Below, piece after piece: positions 38,459-46,634 of a stretch of 46,634 bases of DNA. Positions within the stretch are counted from its first letter, which is position 1. Every line of letters starts with the position of its first letter. The stretch is from NCBI GenBank assembly GCA_024638225.1, contig JAHEKR010000012.1:1-46634 (forward strand), read 5' to 3'. Position numbers and translations under genes: made by a program. Source of the DNA: Flavobacteriaceae bacterium. GTDB lineage: Bacteria > Bacteroidota > Bacteroidia > Flavobacteriales > Flavobacteriaceae. The notes beneath the pieces are model-generated. The model was not told the DNA's origin. It did not search any database and was given only the letters and a program-made list of their open reading frames with translations.

Positions 38459-40009
38459 GTGAGTAAAGAACTAATTATTCGTTCGCGATCCTCTGCAGTT
38501 GATTTTGCCTTACTAAAAGACGGTAAGCTCGTTGAGTTTCACAAAGAAGTTGAAGATAACAAATTTCATGTAGGAGATGTTTTTTTAGCAAAAGTTAAAA
38601 AAACCCTATCTGGTTTAAATGCTGCTTTTGTAGACGTTGGGTATGAAAAAGATGCTTTTTTACACTATCACGACCTCGGTCCTAAAGTGTCTACCCTTTT
38701 AAAGTTTATCAAACGCGCTGGTTCTGGAAAAGTTAAAGATTTTTCGCTGAAGAACTATCCATTAGAGCCTGAAATTAATAAAGATGGTGTCATTACAGAC
38801 GCTGTTCAGGCCAATCAATCTCTACTTGTGCAAATTATCAAAGAACCTATTTCTACTAAAGGACCCCGTATCAGTTCGGAATTGTCCTTGGCGGGTAGGT
38901 ATTTGGTTTTGGTTCCTTTTTCAGATCGTGTGTCTATGTCACAAAAAATTTCGACACGTGAAGAAAAGAACCGCTTAAAAAAGCTCGTTATGAGTATAAA
39001 GCCAAAAGGATTTGGTGTTATTATCCGAACCGTGGCTGAAGGCAAAAAAGTAGCTGAACTCGACAAAGATCTAGAAGATCTGTACAATCGTTGGGTTCAG
39101 ATGTGTAAAAAAATTCAAAAAGCAGATTATCCCTCAAGAGTTTTGAGTGAGCTCAATAGAGCATCCTCTATTTTACGGGATATTTTTGATGATGAATTTA
39201 CAGGAATTCATGTAGATGACGCTGAACTATTAGCTGAAGTAAAAGAGTATTTGGAGCAGATTGCTCCAGAGCGTGCAAGTATTGCCAAGCTCTTTAAAAG
39301 TCAAGTGCCTATTTTTGAGCACTTTGGTATTGAACGACAAATAAAGGCTTCCTTTGGAAGGACAGTGTCCATGAACAGAGGAGCGTATTTAATTGTCGAA
39401 CATACCGAAGCTCTTCACGTTATTGATGTAAACAGTGGTAATCGATCCAATAAAGCTAAAAATCAAGAAGATACAGCCTTGGAAGTCAATATGATTGCCG
39501 CTACTGAGATAGCTCGTCAACTTCGCTTGCGCGATATGGGCGGTATTATTGTCATCGATTTCATTGATATGATTCGTCAAGAAAATAGGAAAAAGCTTTT
39601 TGAGCACTTCCGAAAAGAAATGGATACCGATCGTGCGAAACACAAAATTTTGCCTCCAAGCAGAATTGGCCTGATTCAAATGACACGACAACGCGTTCGT
39701 CCTGAAATGGACATCAAAACTAGCGAGCCAAACCCCAACATCAACGGAGAGGTAGAAGCGCCAATTGTTTTGATGGACAAAATCAAATCGGATTTGGAAA
39801 AAATCCTAGCGAATCCTAAACACAAAAAGAAAAAAATAGTTTTGCACCTACACCCGTTTATTGCTGCTTATGTAGCAAAGGGTATTAAGTCTGAGCGCAT
39901 GAAGTGGTACTTAGCCTACAACAAGTGGGTTAAAGTAATCCCACGCGATGCGTACACCTATTTACACTACCGTTTCTTTGATGGAAAAGGAAAAGTGATT
40001 CATGTTTAA
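38459..40009 (+). CDS. rng: Ribonuclease E/G family endoribonuclease
   Basis: Endoribonuclease of 516 aa acting in rRNA maturation and mRNA decay. An S1 domain lies near residues 35-125 (VGDVFLAKVKKTLSGLNAAFVDVGYEKDAFLHYHDL). The catalytic part has FGRTVSMNRGAYLIVEHTEALHVIDVNSG and GGIIVIDFIDM, with the two magnesium-binding aspartates. No long unstructured scaffold tail as in E. coli RNase E is present, so it is RNase G-like. The start is the GTG at 38459, matching the family N-terminus SKELIIRS. The leader carries a boxA-like element and a stem-loop. Confidence 0.95.
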   Translation: MSKELIIRSRSSAVDFALLKDGKLVEFHKEVEDNKFHVGDVFLAKVKKTLSGLNAAFVDVGYEKDAFLHYHDLGPKVSTLLKFIKRAGSGKVKDFSLKNYPLEPEINKDGVITDAVQANQSLLVQIIKEPISTKGPRISSELSLAGRYLVLVPFSDRVSMSQKISTREEKNRLKKLVMSIKPKGFGVIIRTVAEGKKVAELDKDLEDLYNRWVQMCKKIQKADYPSRVLSELNRASSILRDIFDDEFTGIHVDDAELLAEVKEYLEQIAPERASIAKLFKSQVPIFEHFGIERQIKASFGRTVSMNRGAYLIVEHTEALHVIDVNSGNRSNKAKNQEDTALEVNMIAATEIARQLRLRDMGGIIVIDFIDMIRQENRKKLFEHFRKEMDTDRAKHKILPPSRIGLIQMTRQRVRPEMDIKTSEPNPNINGEVEAPIVLMDKIKSDLEKILANPKHKKKKIVLHLHPFIAAYVAKGIKSERMKWYLAYNKWVKVIPRDAYTYLHYRFFDGKGKVIHV

Positions 40010-40012
40010 ACG

Positions 40013-40041
40013 AAAAGCGGCCCATTTGGCCGCTTTTTTTA
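40013..40041 (+). terminator. Rho-independent terminator after rng
   Basis: AAAAGCGGCC and GGCCGCTTTT form a perfect 10-bp stem with a 5-base loop followed by further T. It starts 4 bases after the rng stop and reaches up to 13 bases before the recX start, so recX probably needs its own or readthrough transcription. Confidence 0.88.
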
Positions 40042-40053
40042 TTTTAGCCCAAT

Positions 40054-40527
40054 ATGAAAAATTCACTGACTGTAACCGAAGCACTCGAAAAGCTACGTAA
40101 CTATTGTGCCTACCAAGAACGTTGTCATAGAGAAGTGAAAAACAAACTCTACCAACTGGGTATGATTCCCCAAGCTATCGATCAAATTATAGGTACACTG
40201 GTCAGTGAAAACTACCTTAACGAGAGTCGTTTTGCACAACAGTTTGCTCATGGAAAGTTTTCGATTAAACATTGGGGAAAGATGCGCATAACAAGAGAGC
40301 TAAAAGCAAGAAGTATTTCTAATTATGACATTAAGCAAGCTTTAGCAGCTATTGAAATAGATGCCTACCAAAATAAAATTAGGACCATAAGCGATAAAAA
40401 ATGGAGTTTACTATCTTCTTATTCGCTAACAGTAAAAAAACAAAAGCTACATCAGTACCTTAGCTATAGAGGCTGGGAAAATGAGTTAATCTATGCACAA
40501 ATAGACAGACTCAGTGCAAAAGACTAA
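40054..40527 (+). CDS. recX: RecX-like regulatory protein
   Basis: All-helical protein of 157 aa made of three-helix repeats. RecX binds RecA filaments and limits their activity. Family features are LRNYCAYQERCHREVKNKLYQLG in repeat 1, SENYLNESRFAQQFAHGKFSIKHWGKMRITRELKARSI in repeat 2 and YLSYRGWENELIYAQI near the end. It is separated from recA, as is common in this phylum. It overlaps the convergent receptor gene by 4 bases. Confidence 0.9.
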   Translation: MKNSLTVTEALEKLRNYCAYQERCHREVKNKLYQLGMIPQAIDQIIGTLVSENYLNESRFAQQFAHGKFSIKHWGKMRITRELKARSISNYDIKQALAAIEIDAYQNKIRTISDKKWSLLSSYSLTVKKQKLHQYLSYRGWENELIYAQIDRLSAKD

Positions 40528-42323
40528 AAGGAATAGCTTACACCTAAAACCCCATGTGCTTTGGGCATAGGAATAAGGTTTTCTACGTACGCAGCGTTAA
40601 ATAAATTACGCCCCTGTGCCTGTAAACGCCACTTTCCACTTCGGTATTCCAGCTGAGCATTTACTAATTGATAATGCCCGCCAAGCGCTCTAGATGCATA
40701 GCGATAGGAAAGGGTTGATGAAAAATGGGTGAAAAGTGTATGAACAGCTTGAATATTGATGCTGTGCCTTAGAGAATTAAGCGAGTACCTAGATTTAACA
40801 GTTTTGGTGTAATCGTCGTCAATATAGGCATAAGCAAGTGTGAGCGTGTGAGCAGTCGAATCGGTACTGCCGTAGGAAAACGTAGCATTTAGTTCACCCC
40901 CAAGAGTTGTTACCTGCTGAACATTGGAAGCCAACCATTTTGGATCGCCAACGATCACTTCGACATAGTCAATTAAATCTTTACTGTTGCGCTGAAAAAT
41001 AGCCGCCTCTAAGGAAAGTTTGGTGCCCGCATATCGATATCCTATTTCGTGACTTAAGGCCTGTTCAGGCTTAAGACTTGCATTTCCAATAGCCTGAGGA
41101 CCGTTGTAGTATAAATCGGTATAGGTGGGTACACGATAAGTATAGCCTGTATTAAACGTTAACTTCTCCTTTTCACTTAACCTCAGACCAATATCCATAC
41201 CGGGATAGAAAAACGTGTCAACATCCGAAAAATGACTTAACGCAAATCCTGGAGTTATACTAAACCCAGACAAGTTAAAACGGTGTTCAAAAAATAAATG
41301 CGCAATAGTTCGGTTGTGATCACCCAAATTATTGGATCGAATACCAACACTAGATAGTTCAATGCCAAATCCTGTTCTATTGTTATTGGCGTGGGCTATT
41401 TGGGTATCGAGAGAAAAACCAACTTTATTGTTGATATGCAAATTGCGATAAACACTGGGGTTATTGCGAATAAAAATATATTCGTCTTGACCACGTTTCC
41501 AAAATATCCTTGGAGTCCATGAAGTTTTTGTGCCAGAAAAAGTAGTGCTTAAGGCAACCAGACTGCTTTGCGTTTCTTCGTATTGATTCATTCCACGTTC
41601 TCCAGCTACTCCATAAAACCCATTGGCACCGAACTTTCGTTCGTTAAACATGGTCATGAGTTTAATTTTTTTCGAATCCCCAAAAATACTATGTGAAAAA
41701 AAATGGCGATTGTCTAAATCCGTATTATGGCGATAACCATCGCTAGTCAATTTAGAAACATGAAAAACGTGTTGTTGGGTTTCTTTAGTGGCTTGTGCAG
41801 TTAATCCTAGGTGATTGGTATTAAAGCTTCCTTGACGAAGGCTCAGTGCTGCCCCATTAGTACCGCTTTTTTTGGTTACTATGTTGATAGCGCCGGTAAA
41901 CGCATTTTGTCCATAAATACGGGCTGCAGGTCCTTTGACAATTTCGATACGCTCAATTACTTCAACAGGTATGGCGCTATTGAGTGTATGGTGTCCTGTT
42001 TGCGGATCGTCAACCCGAATACCATCAATGAGTAACAACACTTGGTCAAAAGTTCCACCACGTAAATACACATCCGCTTGCGCTCCCTCAATACCTTGAC
42101 GGCGAATATCAAGCCCCGCTTGAAAACGCAAAACATCCGCAAGTGTTGTAAAAGGAGTTGCTGCAATCTGCTTGGCAGTAATCACAGTGATCGATTTTGC
42201 ATCATCAGAAAAAGGGATAGATAGCCTCGGTGATGAGACAACAACCTCGTCAAGATTGGTTTGTCCCAAAACAAATGAACTCAAAAACAACAAATAAAAA
42301 GTAAGGTAAAGTGCATTTCTCAT
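40524..42323 (-). CDS. TonB-dependent outer membrane receptor (BtuB-like)
   Basis: Compact TonB receptor of 599 aa with a signal peptide ending near VLGQT. A TonB-box-like LDEVVVSSPR lies right after the signal, and the plug spans about 25-150 (ITVITAKQIAATPFTTLADVLRFQAGLDI, VYLRGGTFDQVLLLIDGIRVDDPQTGHH, IEIVKGPAARIYGQNAFTGAINIVTKK). The barrel ends in the aromatic GVSYSF. The size and plug resemble BtuB/vitamin B12-type receptors. No riboswitch is seen upstream, so the cargo is open. It lies 39 bases after atpC on the same strand. Confidence 0.88.
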   Translation of the reverse strand: MRNALYLTFYLLFLSSFVLGQTNLDEVVVSSPRLSIPFSDDAKSITVITAKQIAATPFTTLADVLRFQAGLDIRRQGIEGAQADVYLRGGTFDQVLLLIDGIRVDDPQTGHHTLNSAIPVEVIERIEIVKGPAARIYGQNAFTGAINIVTKKSGTNGAALSLRQGSFNTNHLGLTAQATKETQQHVFHVSKLTSDGYRHNTDLDNRHFFSHSIFGDSKKIKLMTMFNERKFGANGFYGVAGERGMNQYEETQSSLVALSTTFSGTKTSWTPRIFWKRGQDEYIFIRNNPSVYRNLHINNKVGFSLDTQIAHANNNRTGFGIELSSVGIRSNNLGDHNRTIAHLFFEHRFNLSGFSITPGFALSHFSDVDTFFYPGMDIGLRLSEKEKLTFNTGYTYRVPTYTDLYYNGPQAIGNASLKPEQALSHEIGYRYAGTKLSLEAAIFQRNSKDLIDYVEVIVGDPKWLASNVQQVTTLGGELNATFSYGSTDSTAHTLTLAYAYIDDDYTKTVKSRYSLNSLRHSINIQAVHTLFTHFSSTLSYRYASRALGGHYQLVNAQLEYRSGKWRLQAQGRNLFNAAYVENLIPMPKAHGVLGVSYSF

Positions 42324-42362
42324 ATACCAATATTTAAAGTCTGGTAGTATCCTATTTGATTG

Positions 42363-42641
42363 CTAATCTACAAACAAAATGACCTTATTGTCATTCATTT
42401 CTAGAGTGCCACCATTGGCAAGGGCAATCGAGGTTTCATCCCCATTTTGCTCAAATTGTGGTTGAAATTCAGTAGCGATATCCAGCTTACCCACAATCTT
42501 GGCCTTTCCAACAGACAAAGAAGAGACAATAGGTGCGTGATTATTCAACACCTGAAAAGACCCTTGTACACCAGGAACAGAAACTGAGGTTACTTCTCCT
42601 TCAAATAGTGTTGCTTCTGGACTGACGATTTCTAAATACAT
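42363..42641 (-). CDS. atpC: ATP synthase epsilon subunit (short form)
   Basis: Epsilon subunit of F1, 92 aa. The N-terminal beta-barrel is complete (MYLEIVSPEATLFEGEVTSVSVPG, GSFQVLNNHAPIVSSL, LANGGTLEMNDNKVILFVD). The C-terminal helical hairpin of about 45 residues, which in E. coli and Bacillus can insert and inhibit ATP hydrolysis, is absent. It follows atpD by 5 bases. The other F-ATPase genes are not here, in line with the split atp operon of Bacteroidota. Confidence 0.96.
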   Translation of the reverse strand: MYLEIVSPEATLFEGEVTSVSVPGVQGSFQVLNNHAPIVSSLSVGKAKIVGKLDIATEFQPQFEQNGDETSIALANGGTLEMNDNKVILFVD

Positions 42642-42646
42642 ATGGA

Positions 42647-44170
<1,524 letters not shown>

Positions 44171-44188
44171 TTATTTAAAATATTGACA

Positions 44189-44204
44189 AGCACTACTTTG
44201 TGCT
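44189..44204 (-). promoter_or_regulatory. Small hairpin in the atpD leader
   Basis: AGCAC and GTGCT pair with a 6-base loop, about 14 bases downstream of the -7 box and 25 bases before the atpD ATG. The stem is short, so its significance is uncertain. Confidence 0.3.
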
Positions 44205-44217
44205 ACAAATTCGTGTG

Positions 44218-44225
44218 CAAATATA
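44218..44225 (-). promoter_or_regulatory. Putative -7 box (TATATTTG) for atpDC
   Basis: An exact TAnnTTTG match lies 53 bases before the atpD start. A -33 TTG at the usual spacing is not visible. Confidence 0.5.
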
Positions 44226-44260
44226 GTAGAAAATCGCTGAGATTTGATGCCATTAGGGCA

Positions 44261-44290
44261 AAAAAAAAGAGCCCGTTTGGGCTCTTTTTG
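44261..44290 (-). terminator. Rho-independent terminator of the large TonB receptor gene
   Basis: AAAAGAGCCC and GGGCTCTTTT form a perfect 10-bp stem with a 4-base loop, followed on the minus strand by a long T-run. It begins 20 bases after the receptor stop and insulates atpDC. Confidence 0.9.
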
Positions 44291-44309
44291 TTGAAAAAAT
44301 TTGATTCTA

Positions 44310-46634
44310 CTAAAGACTCACTTTAAGCGCAGCATAATAGGTAGTTCCTACTAAACCAGAACCAGGGATAGCGATGTAGTTATCGCCACCAATATTGTTC
44401 CCGCCAATCTCTAAAATTGAGTTAAGCTTATCCATAACAACTGATAACTTAGCATCTAACACAATATTCTCAGGAACATCTGTATTAAAGAATGAAGACT
44501 CATAGAAGTACTCCGAGTTATACCTTCCATTAGCGCTTAGACTAATTTCGTCAGCTAATTGATAGTTTAATCCAGCTTTGATACGGTGCTCGGGGGTATT
44601 CCAAGACATGTTCACTTCAACAATTGGGTCTGGTGTGTAATCAAGGTCATTGAATTCGTAAACAAGATTTGCCGTTAACGAAGGAGTCAAGGTTTTAATG
44701 GCCTCAAAACTAAGTCCGTAAGCATTGAAATCGTTGTCTATATTTGAATCTACTTGGAATTCAAAGAAGTTACCACCAGCCATCGCTGCAGCAGCAGTTG
44801 TAAAGTTAGCATCAATTAAAGGAGTATATACATATACTCCAGCAATTTTGTCTTTGTATGCATTGTAATATCCACTCACATCAAAAGTAAATCCAGGTGA
44901 GTTATAACGATAACCAACCTCAATAGTAGAAACTGTTTCTGCTTTGGCAAAGTTTAAATCTGCTGCTGAGTTATCCAATTGATTTACTGAGTTCTGCATC
45001 ACATAGTTTCCTGTAAATGTGCCAGGATTACCGTTGCGCATACTTACTGTTCTATTAAACCTGTCAACGCTTCCACGCTCGTTTCCTAAAATAAAGAATG
45101 CACCATTATTTAATCCGATAAATTTATCTTGGTTTGTTGGGTTTCTAAATCCTGTTTGAGCAGTAATTCGGAAGTTTTGATTTTCAGATAGGTTTACAAG
45201 AAATCCTAATCTAGGTGTGAAGTTACCGTCATCTAAAACGCTTTGCTTATCATATCGTACAGAAGCAGTCATCGAAACTTTATCATCCAATAAATCAGAT
45301 TTTAATTGAGCGTAAGCCCCGTATTCACTGTATTCAATAGGCGCATCGTAATCTGTATACAACGTACCACCAGTAGCTAATTCGTAGTTTCTTAAAGAAG
45401 CTCCTACAATTAAATTACCAAAGTCAAATTTATCGCCAAAATCATAATCTACTTCATAGTTGAAAATTTTGGAAATATCTTGTACCAATGATCCTCTTCC
45501 TATTGCTAAAGGATTACTTCTAGAAGCAGCAAGGGCTTGATTAAAAGCAGTTGTTCCTGGAACCAACATATTTGCATTGGCAGCAGCACGGGCAGCCATA
45601 TGAAATGGAGTAGTATCTCCGTAAAGATCGGAAATACTCAGTGTAGCTAGGTCGCTTGCGGGTCTAGCTCCAGCCAAAACCTGACCATAAACACCCGTAA
45701 TATGACCTTGTATTTGTCCCATAACACCAAGTAATGCTTGTGCTGGAGGAATTCCTTGTGATAAAGCTATCCCACCTAAATAAGTTTGAAGGTAAGTACC
45801 ACCCCATCCAAGGAGTATACCTCCAGGCTGGGCATTGGCCACATTTACAGCATCCAGTTGGGTAACCGAAGTATTCCCAGCGTTTTCGTGCGTAAAGAAA
45901 AACTTAGCCTTTAACCCGCCTCTTTTCAGCTCGAGTTTATGTTGTTGTACCACAACTTCGTCCAGATTGTATACTGTGGCACCCGTATATAATGGTGCTT
46001 TACCAGTTCCTATTAAGGACTGAACGCTTAGTTCAGTTTTGCTGTCTGGTCTGTAGTGAATGGCAAAGTTACCCTTAGTGTTATAGGTGTCATTCCCCAT
46101 CAGGTCAACTAGCTTGTAACCAGTTGTACGCGTAGTATCAAAATAGTTAGGCGCTAGAGCAGATAATTGCAAAAGACCAGGTGCTAAAGCAGGTGGCGTG
46201 GCTGGGTTTGATGCAATTGCGCCAAACCATTGAGGAGAAGTTAATGCTTGTTCTCCTTCTACGTTCACTGCATTGTAATCTGGACTATTGACATCATAAC
46301 CCTCAACAATATTTCTGTTTTCGGTATGTCTGTAGTCGGCAGCTAACCAATCTGATCCCCATTTGTGGGAGAAAGTTGCTTTAACAGCAACTTTATCAGA
46401 TAACTTACCACCCATACGGATAGCGAAGTCTTCAAACATATTTGTCCCAGCTGCATCTTGTTCTGTTTGACCTCTACGGTAGGTAACATCTAAACCTTCA
46501 TGGTCAAATGGATTTTTACTGTTGATAAATACAATTCCTTTGTATGCATCGGCACCATAAAGGGCAGATGCAGCACCCGGAAGAACTTCAACGCTTTGCA
46601 CATCGATATCGTGCACCCCGATTAAGTTACCTAC
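44310..46634 (-). CDS. Large TonB-dependent receptor (N-terminus outside window)
   Basis: Partial outer membrane receptor; 774 residues are visible and the frame runs open to the window edge, so signal peptide and first part of the plug are missing. The visible start VGNLIGVHDIDVQSVEVLPGAASALYGADAYKGIVFINSKNP is the end of a plug domain. Barrel strands follow, ending in the aromatic-type AALKVSL. One stretch (about residues 255-370 of the visible part) is rich in Gly, Ala and Gln and looks like a large extracellular loop. No SusD gene follows it; the downstream side has a terminator. Cargo unknown. Confidence 0.9.
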   Translation of the reverse strand, partial: VGNLIGVHDIDVQSVEVLPGAASALYGADAYKGIVFINSKNPFDHEGLDVTYRRGQTEQDAAGTNMFEDFAIRMGGKLSDKVAVKATFSHKWGSDWLAADYRHTENRNIVEGYDVNSPDYNAVNVEGEQALTSPQWFGAIASNPATPPALAPGLLQLSALAPNYFDTTRTTGYKLVDLMGNDTYNTKGNFAIHYRPDSKTELSVQSLIGTGKAPLYTGATVYNLDEVVVQQHKLELKRGGLKAKFFFTHENAGNTSVTQLDAVNVANAQPGGILLGWGGTYLQTYLGGIALSQGIPPAQALLGVMGQIQGHITGVYGQVLAGARPASDLATLSISDLYGDTTPFHMAARAAANANMLVPGTTAFNQALAASRSNPLAIGRGSLVQDISKIFNYEVDYDFGDKFDFGNLIVGASLRNYELATGGTLYTDYDAPIEYSEYGAYAQLKSDLLDDKVSMTASVRYDKQSVLDDGNFTPRLGFLVNLSENQNFRITAQTGFRNPTNQDKFIGLNNGAFFILGNERGSVDRFNRTVSMRNGNPGTFTGNYVMQNSVNQLDNSAADLNFAKAETVSTIEVGYRYNSPGFTFDVSGYYNAYKDKIAGVYVYTPLIDANFTTAAAAMAGGNFFEFQVDSNIDNDFNAYGLSFEAIKTLTPSLTANLVYEFNDLDYTPDPIVEVNMSWNTPEHRIKAGLNYQLADEISLSANGRYNSEYFYESSFFNTDVPENIVLDAKLSVVMDKLNSILEIGGNNIGGDNYIAIPGSGLVGTTYYAALKVSL

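Overview
This window looks like core chromosome of a member of the Flavobacteriia (phylum Bacteroidota). The evidence is gene content and signals: gliding genes gldD and gldE beside ssb and mutY, lineage-specific families (DUF4296, DUF4271, DUF3098, DUF3127, DUF4301), three TonB-dependent receptors, an L21 protein with an extra C-terminal domain, an isolated atpD-atpC pair, and promoters of the TTG / TAnnTTTG type with little Shine-Dalgarno sequence. The DNA is AT-rich and very compact. No stretch longer than 300 bases lacks a gene. I see no tRNA, rRNA, insertion sequence, prophage or CRISPR array.

Layout. Positions 1-3647 (minus) hold a cut-off Mrp/ApbC Fe-S carrier, an alkyltransferase-like protein, trmB and a PhoR/PhoB-like two-component pair. 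3699-8409 hold a LuxE-like acyl-protein synthetase facing tyrS, then a mannosyltransferase-dihydroorotase-DUF4296 operon. 8475-11771 hold a DUF4271 membrane protein with hemD, DUF423, an Lrp/AsnC regulator, a zinc metallopeptidase and a SemiSWEET. leuS lies divergent to ftsX-DUF3098-uppP-truB-tag (11773-17866). 17844-21452 hold aat, an SSB-like DUF3127 protein, an orphan histidine kinase, a HIT hydrolase, greA and a Rieske-like lipoprotein.

21449-27062 is a vitamin salvage region. A TonB receptor sits behind a TPP riboswitch. Upstream of it on the same strand are DUF4301, a NadR-like kinase, a PnuC/PnuT-family transporter and a phosphopantetheinyl transferase. The last gene shares interlocked promoters with ahcY. 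Then come ahcY, rpmA-rplU, a pair of M16 peptidase-like proteins that appear to split one active site, an EamA transporter and a copper-type HMA lipoprotein with a striking cysteine-repeat tail. gldD-gldE-ssb-mutY is next, divergent from HU, a 29-residue basic protein, an RNase E/G and recX. The window ends with a BtuB-like receptor, atpC-atpD and a cut-off large TonB receptor.

No wholly new multi-gene system is evident; most of the window is conserved housekeeping. The best leads are smaller: the DUF3127 protein ending in the same tip as SSB, the CxxxCxxxCC triple repeat, DUF4301 beside the TPP-controlled receptor, a terminator-like hairpin at the start of the greA message, the structured rng leader with a boxA-like element, and the habit of convergent genes to overlap at their stop codons.
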